64,000 nucleotides of DNA from Spirabiliibacterium pneumoniae (GTDB taxonomy: Bacteria > Pseudomonadota > Gammaproteobacteria > Enterobacterales > Pasteurellaceae). The stretch lies in NCBI RefSeq assembly GCF_014884995.1, contig NZ_JABMII010000008.1:161736-225735 (forward strand), written 5' to 3'. Every line of letters begins with the position of its first letter. Position 1 is the first letter of the stretch. Positions 9,776 through 18,386 of the stretch are shown in pieces. The translations under genes were made by a program, and so were the position numbers. The notes under the pieces are model-generated. The model saw only the letters and a program-made list of their open reading frames with translations, was not told the DNA's origin and did not search any database.

Positions 9776-10570
9776 TTAAGGCACATCAAAGCTGATAAAC
9801 GCCCATTTAATCATCCGTGAACGTGACGTAAAACCGTGATCAAAATAAGCTCGCACCGCACTTTCATCTTGGCTTGACAATTCGCCTAAACTCCAACGCA
9901 CACGTTCGACCAGCTCATCGGCACTGTTGGCAACAAAACGCTTGTCCTCGCAATGAATATAGTCAACTTTAGGGTGAATGCCCATTTGATATAAGATGTT
10001 AATCACATAAATATAATCAGGCTTTGGCACAATCCCACGTTCGATAATGGCGTCAATGTCTTCGGCTAGAAAGCTGCGCCCCACTTTGTAAGTGAGATAG
10101 ACGCGCCTTTTGGCCTTGCTGATGAGCTTTTCCAGCCCCATTTTGATGTCATCAAGCTCTAAGCAGCGTGAGGCAAACACCAAATCGCACGCTGGCACAT
10201 CACGCCAGTCATCTTCATAGGCTAACTGGCGGGTACGAATATTGCTAATGCCCTGTGCCTTCGCATTTTCATGCAGGCAGGTGAGCATATTGGCGGAGTA
10301 ATCACAGGCGAGCACCTCACGCAAGTGCGGTGCAGCCAATAGCGACAAAGTGCCTGGCCCACAACCGAAATCCAGCACACTGTGGCAATCCGTGAAATCT
10401 ACTTTGGCGATAAAATCGGTGGGATAGTTACCTTTGAGCATATTTTGCCCAGAAAGGAGCGCTTTCTTATCCCAGTCTGCACTTGTTTTTGTTTTAAAGG
10501 TGCTGGCTTTTTTCTGCACACGATAAAGCCTGTCGAAATCCAAAAGATCATAATTTGCTTGTTCAATCAT
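9776..10570 (-). CDS. Class I SAM-dependent methyltransferase, last gene of the mol operon
   Basis: The 264-residue protein has a Rossmann-like methyltransferase core. Motif I is VLDFGCGPGTLSLLA near residue 70, followed by an acidic strand end in LACDYSANML and DLVFASRCLE as the post-II region. The substrate is unknown. Its start overlaps the molC stop by four bases (ATGA), so it is very probably co-translated with the molybdate/tungstate transporter. This might point to modification of a metal-related small molecule or protein, but the sequence does not decide. The N-terminus is rich in Lys and Asp and shows no signal peptide. Confidence 0.85.
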   Translation of the reverse strand: MIEQANYDLLDFDRLYRVQKKASTFKTKTSADWDKKALLSGQNMLKGNYPTDFIAKVDFTDCHSVLDFGCGPGTLSLLAAPHLREVLACDYSANMLTCLHENAKAQGISNIRTRQLAYEDDWRDVPACDLVFASRCLELDDIKMGLEKLISKAKRRVYLTYKVGRSFLAEDIDAIIERGIVPKPDYIYVINILYQMGIHPKVDYIHCEDKRFVANSADELVERVRWSLGELSSQDESAVRAYFDHGFTSRSRMIKWAFISFDVP

Positions 10571-11298
10571 AACAGTGCTCCGTAGCGCTGATAATCAATA
10601 TCATACAAGATGGAAAATTGCGAGGCTTGCAGCAAAGCTTGCTCACCAAACGCAAGCACTTTTCCCTGCTTAATCATCAAAATCGCAGTGTCTAAAAACT
10701 GCGCTTGGCGTGGGTGGTGGGTTGTAATCACAAAGCTGTAACCTTGCGTTTGCAGGCGTTGGATCAACTCCAGCAAGCGAATTTGGTTGCCAAAATCCAA
10801 GCCATTGGTAGGTTCATCCATAAAAATCATCTTCGCCTGTGTTGTCAAGGCACGGGCAATATACACAAGCTGCTGTTGCCCACCGCTGAGTTCGGTGAAT
10901 AATTTATCGTGCAAATGGGGAATGTTAACCTGAGCCAACGCCTGCTGACAGATGGCATAATCCGCCTGGCTAAAGCCTTGCAGGGTTTTCTTATGGGCTA
11001 AACGCCCCATCAACAACATATCTATCACACGATAAGCAAATGGCGTGTGATAACGCTGTGGAATATAGGCCATTTTTCGCGCCAATGTTTTGCGTGGTAT
11101 CTCATTAATCAGCTGGCCTTGAAACCGCACTTTGCCTTGAAAGGGTAAAATGCCGAGCATGCAACGCAGCAAGGTGCTTTTACCACAGCCGTTTTCACCG
11201 AGAATGCACAGGCTGCGCCCTGCCTCAAGGGTGAAACTGACATCGTTCAAGATGTTTTTTTTGCCGTAACTAAAGCGCAGATGCTCAACCTCAATCAT
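10567..11298 (-). CDS. molC: Molybdate/tungstate ABC transporter ATPase
   Basis: MolC powers metal oxyanion import. The 243-residue protein shows Walker A in GENGCGKSTLL, the ABC signature LSGGQQQLVYIARAL, Walker B in MIFMDEPTNGLDF and the switch His in FVITTHHPRQ. It belongs to the FecE/BtuD-like group rather than the ModC group, as expected for the H. influenzae MolBCA system (HI1470-1472), to which the gene order corresponds. It overlaps both neighbours by four bases. Confidence 0.9.
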   Translation of the reverse strand: MIEVEHLRFSYGKKNILNDVSFTLEAGRSLCILGENGCGKSTLLRCMLGILPFQGKVRFQGQLINEIPRKTLARKMAYIPQRYHTPFAYRVIDMLLMGRLAHKKTLQGFSQADYAICQQALAQVNIPHLHDKLFTELSGGQQQLVYIARALTTQAKMIFMDEPTNGLDFGNQIRLLELIQRLQTQGYSFVITTHHPRQAQFLDTAILMIKQGKVLAFGEQALLQASQFSILYDIDYQRYGALL

Positions 11299-12269
11299 AC
11301 CGTCCCCTTCACGCTAAAGAGCACCGCAATAAAAATAGGAATACCAAATAACGAGGTAATAATGCCAATCGGAATTTCATAGCTATAAAGCTGACGTGAC
11401 AGGGTGTCACAAATGAGCAAAAAGATTGCGCCAACAAGGGCTGACGCACTGAGCACAAAGCGGTTATCCGCTCCGAATAAAAAACGGCAAATGTGCGGTG
11501 CAATCAAACCGATCCAGCCAATAATGCCACCGAGCACCACGCTGAGAGAGCTGGCCAGTGTGGCTAAAATCACCACTGAAATCTTCAACTTTTGCGTATT
11601 AATGCCCAAACTTTTGGATTCGTCCTCCCCAAGACTTAACGCGTTGAGCTGTTTGCCGAGCAAAATCAGCAGCACAATACACACCAACATCACACCACCG
11701 ACCGCTAAAACCGCACTTTTGGTCGCAAAGCTGAGACTTCCCATTAAAAAATAGACAATGTTTGGCAAAGTGTCGTATGGGTCGGCGAAATATTTCAGCA
11801 CAGAGAGCAGCGCGCCAAAAATGGCGGAGCTAATCACCCCGCCAAGGATCAACATCAGCAACGGTTGCGCTCGCGAGATCAATGACAGCATAAAAGCAAT
11901 CACCACTGCAGCAATGCCCATCACAAAGGTCAGCATTTGCATTTGCACAATCGACAGCCCCAAAATCATCGCCAACGCAGCACCAAAGCCTGCCCCACTT
12001 AACACACCCAAGATCGATGGCGACACCAATGGGTTAATCAGCATGGCTTGATAGGCCGCGCCACTGACCGACAATGCCGCGCCAATCAACACGGCGGCGG
12101 CAATGCGCGGGAAGCGGATATCCAGTAGCACCACCTTCGCTACGCTGTGATCAGCGCTGAAAATGGCGGCATATTCGCTCAAGTTAAGCTCAAATTTACC
12201 AATAAAAAGCGTTATTGCAGCCAAAAATGCCAACAGTAACGCCAGCAACGCAAGGCTAAGGTGTTTCAT
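11295..12269 (-). CDS. molB: Molybdate/tungstate ABC transporter permease
   Basis: The 324-residue inner membrane protein belongs to the FecCD/BtuC permease family, with about ten membrane helices. Family marks are DIRFPRIAAAVLIGAALSVSG near residue 50, the PLVSPSILGVLSGAGFGAA segment, and the cytoplasmic coupling region GWIGLIAPHICRFLFG that docks on the ATPase. MolB of H. influenzae was among the first structures of this fold. Its start overlaps the molA stop by 14 bases and its stop overlaps molC by four, so the operon is compact. Confidence 0.9.
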   Translation of the reverse strand: MKHLSLALLALLLAFLAAITLFIGKFELNLSEYAAIFSADHSVAKVVLLDIRFPRIAAAVLIGAALSVSGAAYQAMLINPLVSPSILGVLSGAGFGAALAMILGLSIVQMQMLTFVMGIAAVVIAFMLSLISRAQPLLMLILGGVISSAIFGALLSVLKYFADPYDTLPNIVYFLMGSLSFATKSAVLAVGGVMLVCIVLLILLGKQLNALSLGEDESKSLGINTQKLKISVVILATLASSLSVVLGGIIGWIGLIAPHICRFLFGADNRFVLSASALVGAIFLLICDTLSRQLYSYEIPIGIITSLFGIPIFIAVLFSVKGTV

Positions 12270-13257
12270 TGAGAATGTCGTTCAAATCGGCTTCACTTAA
12301 CTCCCGTGACAAAAAAAGTTGATAGAATTGTTTCGCTTCATCACGAATATTGATCTGAGTAAATTCGTTTGGATGCAAGGTTTTCAGCAGCCAGCGAATA
12401 CCCAAAAAACGCATAAATGATGCAGGCTTACCCATCCATGAAAATGGCTTGCGTGGGATTAAAAAGACTTGTTTATTTTTGACCGCACTTAGCACTTGCC
12501 ATTTTTCGTCTTGATAAACACTGTCATAAAAGGCTTTATCATAAGCAATGATCATATCAGGGTTAAGAGAAAGCACCTGCTCAAAATTCACACTGACACG
12601 GCTGTTTTGTTTGGTGTTTTCACATTTGAGCACCACTTCGCCGCCTGCGAGCGTAATCAAATCGCCGAAGCTACTTTTTTCACACTCACTTTTTAAGCCA
12701 TCTTTGCCAAAAGCGTAATAAACGCGAGGCTTGGTTTGATAAACCGCACTTTTTGCCATATCCACGGATTGCTGTGCGTACGCATGGAGTTTTTCACCAC
12801 GTGCGCTAACGCCCAAAATATCTGCCAATGGCGTAAAGCTGTTCAAACTTTGCTCCAGCGTTAACGCATCGATATACAACACAGGCACACCAGCATTCAC
12901 AAAAATTTCGCGGTATTTGTCTTGCACATTACCACTTGCAAGGATTAAATCAGGCTTTAGTGCGAGCACCGCTTCCATATTCGGGGTTTTACCTTGACCA
13001 AAAAAGCCGCCCACCACCGTCTGCTCGGTGACACTAGGGTCAAGATATTGCTTTTCAATGGGGTAAAATTCAAAATTAAGGCCCGCAATTTTGCTTTTAT
13101 CCACCGCGTAAAGTTGGTAGAGCAAAACAGGATTTGACGCATAAACTTTTTTGATGTGTTCTGGGGTTAAATTCTCACAGCCCACACATTCTGGCGCGGG
13201 TGAGGCCCAAACAGGCTGCACAAAAATCAGTGAAAGAAGAAGCAGAAATAAACGCAT
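12256..13257 (-). CDS. molA: Molybdate/tungstate periplasmic binding protein
   Basis: The 333-residue protein starts MRLFLLLLSLIFVQPVWASPAP, a clear signal peptide with likely cleavage after VWA. The mature part is a cluster A-III (helical-backbone) binding protein, with landmarks PNMEAVLALKPDLILASG and VLSLNPDMIIAY. Similar proteins bind iron chelates or cobalamin, but the MolA group binds molybdate and tungstate, and the ModE-like operator just upstream supports that substrate. I chose the ATG at 13257; a longer frame reaches 13428 but would run through the operator and the mdh terminator. Confidence 0.88.
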   Translation of the reverse strand: MRLFLLLLSLIFVQPVWASPAPECVGCENLTPEHIKKVYASNPVLLYQLYAVDKSKIAGLNFEFYPIEKQYLDPSVTEQTVVGGFFGQGKTPNMEAVLALKPDLILASGNVQDKYREIFVNAGVPVLYIDALTLEQSLNSFTPLADILGVSARGEKLHAYAQQSVDMAKSAVYQTKPRVYYAFGKDGLKSECEKSSFGDLITLAGGEVVLKCENTKQNSRVSVNFEQVLSLNPDMIIAYDKAFYDSVYQDEKWQVLSAVKNKQVFLIPRKPFSWMGKPASFMRFLGIRWLLKTLHPNEFTQINIRDEAKQFYQLFLSRELSEADLNDILNETP

Positions 13258-13265
13258 ACGCACTC

Positions 13266-13289
13266 CGTTATAGATAAGTTTATATAACG
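13266..13289. promoter_or_regulatory. ModE-like operator before molA
   Basis: An inverted repeat CGTTATAG-N8-ATATAACG lies nine bases upstream of the molA ATG. It has the half-sites and spacing of the E. coli modA operator as I recall it (CGTTATAT-N8-ACATAACG). A ModE-molybdate repressor bound here would block transcription of the operon when metal is plentiful. Confidence 0.75.
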
Positions 13290-13294
13290 TTAAC

Positions 13295-13325
13295 ATAAAA
13301 AAGCCCGACAACATAACTGTCGGGC
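13295..13325 (-). terminator. mdh terminator
   Basis: GCCCGACA at 13303-13310 pairs with TGTCGGGC at 13318-13325 around a seven-base loop. On the minus strand the stem is followed by six T residues. It separates mdh from the mol operon on the same strand. Confidence 0.9.
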
Positions 13326-13339
13326 GATCTTTTAAAGCG

Positions 13340-14278
13340 TTATTCGCCGTTAACGAATTTTTCACCCAAAGCAATGTCTTTTTGCAGCGTCGGCAACATG
13401 GCTTCAACCGCACTTTGCTCAAATTCACTTAATGGACCAATTGGCAAAATTTCTTCTACACCATTTTTGCCTAAACGCACAGGTACCGCGAAGAAACGTG
13501 CATATTTGCCGTCGCCTTCAACATAAGTGTATTCCACAGCATCTTGCCCGCTTAAGCCTTTCAATACAGAAAGCCCGAAACGCGCGGCCGCTTGCGCCAT
13601 TGAAAGGGTTGCACTGCCGCCACCTGCTTTCGCTTCCACCACTTCGGTGCCCGCATTTTGAATGCGTTTTGTCAAAGATTCAACTTCTTCAGCATTGAAA
13701 CTTGCGCCTTCGACTTGTGAAAGCAATGGTAAAATGGTAACACCAGAGTGACCACCAATCACAGGCACTTTCACTTTATCTAATGCAACACCTTTAAGTT
13801 CAGAAACAAAAGTTTCAGAGCGGATAACATCGAGTGTCGTGACACCAAACAGACGACGCTTGTCGTACACGCCTGCTTTTTTCAACACTTCAGCGGCGAT
13901 AGCCACAGTGGTGTTGACAGGGTTAGTGATGATGCCAATGCACGCTTTCGGGCAAGCAACAGCGGCTTTTTCCACCAAGTTTTTAATGATGCTGGCGTTG
14001 ATGTTGAACAAATCAGAACGATCCATGCCTGGCTTGCGCGCAACACCTGCGGAGATCAACACCAAATCAGCGCCTTGTAATGCTTCACTTGGGTCTTCCC
14101 CTGCATAGCCCTTGGCTTGCACAGGGGTTGGGATATGGCTAATATCTTTTGCCACACCTGGTGTGACAGGCGCGATGTCGTATAACGCCAATTCTGTTCC
14201 CGCTGGGCAATTTAATTTCAGCAACAAGGCCAAGGCTTGACCAATCCCACCTGCGGCACCTAAAACAGCAACTTTCAT
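13340..14278 (-). CDS. mdh: NAD-dependent malate dehydrogenase
   Basis: Mdh interconverts malate and oxaloacetate. The 312-residue protein equals the E. coli length. The NAD-binding start [21 protein letters not shown] contains the GxxGGIG loop. The substrate arginines are in [13 protein letters not shown], and the catalytic histidine is His177 in [10 protein letters not shown]. It is divergent from argR, the same arrangement as in E. coli and H. influenzae. In facultative Pasteurellaceae it feeds the reductive branch that makes fumarate and succinate, consistent with the Dcu carrier elsewhere in the window. Confidence 0.98.
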   Translation of the reverse strand: MKVAVLGAAGGIGQALALLLKLNCPAGTELALYDIAPVTPGVAKDISHIPTPVQAKGYAGEDPSEALQGADLVLISAGVARKPGMDRSDLFNINASIIKNLVEKAAVACPKACIGIITNPVNTTVAIAAEVLKKAGVYDKRRLFGVTTLDVIRSETFVSELKGVALDKVKVPVIGGHSGVTILPLLSQVEGASFNAEEVESLTKRIQNAGTEVVEAKAGGGSATLSMAQAAARFGLSVLKGLSGQDAVEYTYVEGDGKYARFFAVPVRLGKNGVEEILPIGPLSEFEQSAVEAMLPTLQKDIALGEKFVNGE

Positions 14279-14447
14279 TCAAATCTCCTTATGTTTACAT
14301 TTAATTAACTAAAGTGAGTTAAGTCTAGATCCAAATGCAGCCAAATTCAAACACGACAATACAAAAGTGAGAGCTAGGGCAAATTTTTTCACACTTTAAC
14401 CGCACTTTACACAAGAAGAAAATTTTATTTGCCTTTTTATGAAAAAA

Positions 14448-14476
14448 TATGCACTATCTATGCAAATTTCTGCATA
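14448..14476 (+). promoter_or_regulatory. Overlapping ARG boxes before argR
   Basis: TATGCAAATTTCTGCATA at 14459-14476 is a near-perfect inverted repeat of ARG-box size. A second, weaker match, TATGCACTATCTATGCAA, covers 14448-14465. Both lie 12-40 bases before the argR ATG, suggesting autorepression by ArgR. The spacing differs from the usual pair of 18-base boxes separated by three bases. Confidence 0.65.
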
Positions 14477-14487
14477 GAGAACGCATA

Positions 14488-14955
14488 ATGAACACACAAA
14501 ACAAGTCTGAATCCCTCAATAGTGCTTTTCGCGCATTATTGTTAGCCGAAAAATACGCTTCACAAAGCGAAATTGTTGAGGCGCTGCAAGCGCAAGGGTT
14601 TCAAGTGAATCAATCCAAAATTTCACGCATGCTAGCCAAATTTGGCGCAGTGCGCATTCGCAATTCCAAAATGCAAACCGTTTATTGCCTGCCACCAGAA
14701 TTAAGCATGCCGAATACCTCAAGCCCGTTGAAAAATTTGGTGCTGGATATTGATTACAACAACGCGCTGGTGGTTGTACGCACCAGCCCAGGTGGCGCAC
14801 AATTGATCGCGCGGCTGTTAGACTCCATCGGCAAAAACGAAGGTATTTTGGGCACCATTGCTGGCGACGACACGGTGTTTATCACACCAACGTTGGATAC
14901 CAAAACTGCACAGTTGATGAAAAATATCCAACAGTTGTTTGAAAATTCACTTTAG
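14488..14955 (+). CDS. argR: Arginine repressor
   Basis: ArgR is a hexameric repressor that binds arginine and shuts off arginine synthesis genes; in related bacteria it is also an accessory factor in plasmid dimer resolution. The 155-residue protein has the N-terminal winged helix ([22 protein letters not shown], then [18 protein letters not shown]). Its C-terminal arginine-binding core contains [13 protein letters not shown] with the paired aspartates that hold arginine. I chose the ATG at 14488; an upstream frame from 14449 would start inside the operator. It is followed eight bases later by the yfcH-like gene. Confidence 0.95.
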   Translation: MNTQNKSESLNSAFRALLLAEKYASQSEIVEALQAQGFQVNQSKISRMLAKFGAVRIRNSKMQTVYCLPPELSMPNTSSPLKNLVLDIDYNNALVVVRTSPGGAQLIARLLDSIGKNEGILGTIAGDDTVFITPTLDTKTAQLMKNIQQLFENSL

Positions 14956-14963
14956 GAAGAGCT

Positions 14964-15854
14964 ATGCGCATTTTTATCACTGGCGCGACAGGCTTGATCG
15001 GCAGCGCACTTTGCCAACAATTAGTCTCTCTTGGGCACACGGTTGTTGCACTCACGCGCGATGCCGCCAAAGCAAAAGCGCACTTTGGCGAGCTAAACAT
15101 TGATTTTTGTACCGATTTAACCGCACTTTGCACACTGGATGATATTGATGCGGTGATCAACCTTGCAGGCGAACCCATTTTCGATAAACGCTGGCATAAA
15201 ACACAAAAAAAGCGCTTGATCGAAAGCCGCGTTACCCTCACTCAAACGTTGGTTGGGAAAATCAACGCCAGCCAAACACCGCCACAGGTGCTTATCTCAG
15301 GCTCTGCGATCGGTTTTTATGGCAACGTGACTCAAAGTGCGGTTGATGAAAGCGCCCCTGCGGGAGAAGGCTTTGCCGCTGAACTTTGCCAGCGCTGGGA
15401 GCAGGCTGCGCTCAACGCCAACACGCGCGTATGTTTGCTGCGCACGTCAAATGTGCTTGCCACCCACGCGGGCGCACTTTCAAAAATGCTGCTTGTTTAC
15501 CGATTAGGGCTTGGCGGCCCATTGGGTTCAGGCGAGCAAAACTGGGCGTGGATTCACTTAGCCGATATGGTCAACGCGATTCTCTTTTTGTTAACCACTC
15601 CGTCATGTCAAGGGCCATTTAACTGCTGCGCACCGCACTTTATTCCTCAAGCGCAATTTAGCCACACGTTGGCGAATGTATTGCACCGACCGCACTTTGC
15701 CTTTGTGCCCGCCTTTGCGCTCAAACTGATGCTCGGCGAACGCGCGCAGCTGCTGCTTGACAACCAGCCGATTATGCCAAATGCACTCACGCAAGCAGGC
15801 TTTCGGTTTACGCATCCGACGCTTGACGGCGCCCTGCGCAACTTGCTGACCTAA
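14964..15854 (+). CDS. yfcH: TIGR01777-type NAD-dependent epimerase, YfcH-like
   Basis: The 296-residue protein is a short-chain dehydrogenase-like epimerase. The nucleotide loop is FITGATGLIGSALCQQL at the N-terminus, and AVINLAGEPIFDKRW follows near residue 70. SGSAIGFYGN and the YxxxK-equivalent region come later; the classical catalytic Tyr is not obvious in this subfamily. The function is unproven; the family is often linked by annotation, not evidence, to cell division. It is probably co-transcribed with argR, and the gene follows argR in H. influenzae too. Confidence 0.88.
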   Translation: MRIFITGATGLIGSALCQQLVSLGHTVVALTRDAAKAKAHFGELNIDFCTDLTALCTLDDIDAVINLAGEPIFDKRWHKTQKKRLIESRVTLTQTLVGKINASQTPPQVLISGSAIGFYGNVTQSAVDESAPAGEGFAAELCQRWEQAALNANTRVCLLRTSNVLATHAGALSKMLLVYRLGLGGPLGSGEQNWAWIHLADMVNAILFLLTTPSCQGPFNCCAPHFIPQAQFSHTLANVLHRPHFAFVPAFALKLMLGERAQLLLDNQPIMPNALTQAGFRFTHPTLDGALRNLLT

Positions 15855-15881
15855 CGAACGTTAGGCATTTTGCTTCAGGCT

Positions 15882-15890
15882 TGCTATAAT
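15882..15890 (+). promoter_or_regulatory. Extended -10 promoter element of mrcB
   Basis: TGCTATAAT forms a consensus extended -10 element (TGnTATAAT) 41 bases before the mrcB start. The -35 region is poor, as is usual for extended -10 promoters. Confidence 0.55.
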
Positions 15891-15931
15891 TTGCGCAAAA
15901 TTCGAATAGTTAAATGGCATAGGTTTATTGC

Positions 15932-18349
15932 ATGACAACGCCGACAGATCCGCAAAACGCACAACAAGACCCACAAGAACAACCCGCTGCGCCTAAACGC
16001 ACGCGCTCATGGCGTATGCGTTTTTTGATCTTTAGCCTAAAATTGGGCTTCACCGCACTTTGTTGTGTATTGTTTTATCTCGCCTATCTTGACGCCAAAA
16101 TTCGCCATACGCTTGACGGCAGCATTTGGCAGCTGCCAGCGGAGGTGTATGCCAATATTGAAAGCATTGAACAGCCCCGCCACCCAACCCTCAATGAGGT
16201 GCGGGCAAAATTAATTGATAATGGCTATCGCCAAGTCAATATGCTCGGCACACCAGGGGATTTTAAAATTGAAAACGATACTTTAGTACTGATTCGCCGT
16301 GCGTTTGAATTTCCTGATGCACCTGAACCACAACGTGTTTTGCGCCTGCGCTTTAAAGACGAGCGACTTTACGTGATTGAGGATTTGGTTAACCGCCAAG
16401 CTATTGCGCAATTTCGCCTTGCGCCAAAACTTATCGCGATGTTGCAGTCTAACAAAGAGGACCGCTTAGCCATTCCGCTGCACCAGTATCCGCGTTATTT
16501 GATCGATACACTTCTTTTAACCGAAGATCGCCGCTTTTATGAGCATAATGGCGTCAGTTTGCTTGGGATTACGCGTGCGATGATCACTAATATTCAAGCG
16601 GGTCAAACCGTACAAGGTGGCAGTACTCTCACCCAGCAATTGGTGAAAAACCTCTTTTTGAGTAACCGTCGTAGCTTCACGCGCAAAATCAATGAAGCCT
16701 TTATGGCGATTTTGCTTGATGCGCGTTACGACAAAAACAAAATTTTAGAAACCTACCTCAACGAGGTTTACCTTGCTCAATCGGGTGACACCGAAATTCA
16801 TGGCTTTGCGCTGGCCAGCCAACTCTTTTTTGGCCGCCCAATTCAAGAAATTCGCCTTGATCAAATTGCATTATTGGTAGGCATGGTCAAAGGACCATCA
16901 ATTTATAATCCGTGGCGCTATCCTGACAACGCCACCGCGCGGCGTAATGTGGTGCTGAAAATCATGCAAGAAAATGGCATTATCAACGAAAGCCTATATC
17001 AATTGCTTAGCCGTCGCCCACTGGATGTAAAACCCAAAGGCAGTGTTACCCGCGCGCAGCCAGCATTCATGCAATTGGTGAAACAAGATCTCAGCCATGT
17101 GCTAGGCGAGAGCAAAACAACCGCACTTTCAGGTGCACGCATTTTCACCACGTTAGACATTAACAAACAGCGCATGGCCGAAAAAGCCCTCGTTGAAGCC
17201 ACCCAAAAACTACAGCTGCAACAAAAACGCCCTGATCTGGAAGCCGCAATGGTGGTGGCGGATTACCGCACTGGCGGCGTGCTGGCAATGGTCGGTGGGG
17301 TGCAAACACAATATGCAGGTTTCAACCGTGCACTGCGCTCACAGCGGCAAATTGGCTCACTCGTTAAACCGTCAATTTACCTTAGCGCCTTGGCAAATCC
17401 AGAGCAGTTTAGGCTCAACACGCCGATTCAAAACCGCCCTATTACAATTCGTATCAAAGGCGCGCCTGATTGGCAACCACGCAACTATAATCGCCGTTAT
17501 AGCGGCTCAGTAATGCTGATGGATGCCTTAGTGCGCTCACTCAATATTCCTACTGTCAACATCGGCATGAAAGTGGGGCTTGATACCATCATATCTAATC
17601 AAAAAGCGATGGGCTGGGATAAAATCAAAATTCCGCGTGTGCCTGCCATGCTGCTTGGCTCATACTCTATCGCACCATTTGACGTGGCGAAGCTGTTCCA
17701 AGTGATCGCCAATGCGGGGGAAAAGGTGCCGCTCTCATCCATCGATAGTGTTACCCGTCGTGATGGCGAAGTGCTCTATCAACGCACCGATACCGCAAAC
17801 CAAGTGGTTCCCCGCGAGGCCGCTATTCAAACGCTCTTTGCCATGCAACAAGCCGTTGAACGCGGCACTGGGCGCAGCTTACAAACAGATTTTGCTGATT
17901 TTCATCTGGCTGGCAAAACAGGCACCACCAATGACGCGCGCGATACCTGGTTTGTCGGCATTGATGGGCAAGAAGTGATCACCGTATGGCTGGGGCGTGA
18001 TAACAACGGTAAAACAGGGCTAACTGGCTCCACAGGCGCATTAAAACTCTATCAGCACTATCTCTCCCTCGTGCCACCCACACAACTGCATTTGCCAAAA
18101 TCGCCTAACATCAAATGGGTAGGCATCAACAGCTTTGGCAGCTGGGATTGCGCCAGTGGTCGCACTATCCCTGTATGGGCTAACCGTAACCAAAGTTTTT
18201 GCTCACAAAGTGCACCAGTGGTGGCTCCGAGCAGTCAACCTGCACCAGACGCACCAGTCGCAAGCCCTGAGCGCAAACCCAGCGTGTGGGATGCATTGAA
18301 ACTACAAGACGGTGGCGCCCCAGTAGAAGAAGCCCAACCCAGCCGTTAA
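15932..18349 (+). CDS. mrcB: Penicillin-binding protein 1b, bifunctional transglycosylase/transpeptidase
   Basis: PBP1b builds and crosslinks peptidoglycan in the periplasm. The 805-residue protein has a short cytoplasmic tail with basic RMRF, then one membrane anchor at about residues 35-55. A UB2H-type regulatory domain is likely at about 75-170. The GT51 glycosyltransferase carries TEDRRFYEHNG, with its catalytic Glu, and GGSTLTQQLVKN. The transpeptidase has the serine in GSLVKP, the SLN motif in VRSLNIPTVN and KTGTTN near residue 665. The C-terminal tail is rich in Pro, Ala and Ser. It appears complete. Confidence 0.97.
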   Translation: MTTPTDPQNAQQDPQEQPAAPKRTRSWRMRFLIFSLKLGFTALCCVLFYLAYLDAKIRHTLDGSIWQLPAEVYANIESIEQPRHPTLNEVRAKLIDNGYRQVNMLGTPGDFKIENDTLVLIRRAFEFPDAPEPQRVLRLRFKDERLYVIEDLVNRQAIAQFRLAPKLIAMLQSNKEDRLAIPLHQYPRYLIDTLLLTEDRRFYEHNGVSLLGITRAMITNIQAGQTVQGGSTLTQQLVKNLFLSNRRSFTRKINEAFMAILLDARYDKNKILETYLNEVYLAQSGDTEIHGFALASQLFFGRPIQEIRLDQIALLVGMVKGPSIYNPWRYPDNATARRNVVLKIMQENGIINESLYQLLSRRPLDVKPKGSVTRAQPAFMQLVKQDLSHVLGESKTTALSGARIFTTLDINKQRMAEKALVEATQKLQLQQKRPDLEAAMVVADYRTGGVLAMVGGVQTQYAGFNRALRSQRQIGSLVKPSIYLSALANPEQFRLNTPIQNRPITIRIKGAPDWQPRNYNRRYSGSVMLMDALVRSLNIPTVNIGMKVGLDTIISNQKAMGWDKIKIPRVPAMLLGSYSIAPFDVAKLFQVIANAGEKVPLSSIDSVTRRDGEVLYQRTDTANQVVPREAAIQTLFAMQQAVERGTGRSLQTDFADFHLAGKTGTTNDARDTWFVGIDGQEVITVWLGRDNNGKTGLTGSTGALKLYQHYLSLVPPTQLHLPKSPNIKWVGINSFGSWDCASGRTIPVWANRNQSFCSQSAPVVAPSSQPAPDAPVASPERKPSVWDALKLQDGGAPVEEAQPSR

Positions 18350-18381
18350 AGTGCGGTTTGGTTATAAAGTGCGGTTTGGTT
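18347..18381. repeat. Tandem direct repeat containing two uptake signals
   Basis: The 17-base unit TAAAGTGCGGTTTGGTT occurs at 18347-18363 and again at 18365-18381 with one base between. The first copy includes the mrcB stop codon. Being in the same orientation, the two uptake signals cannot form a terminator stem. Confidence 0.9.
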
Positions 18382-18386
18382 TTTAA

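Noticed and set aside
13258..13428. N-terminal extension of molA
   Set aside because: The longer frame would cross the ModE-like operator and the mdh terminator, and it hides the signal peptide.
14279..14447. A small RNA gene between mdh and argR
   Set aside because: The stretch is A+T-rich and holds an uptake signal and control sites; no stable fold or terminator supports an RNA gene.
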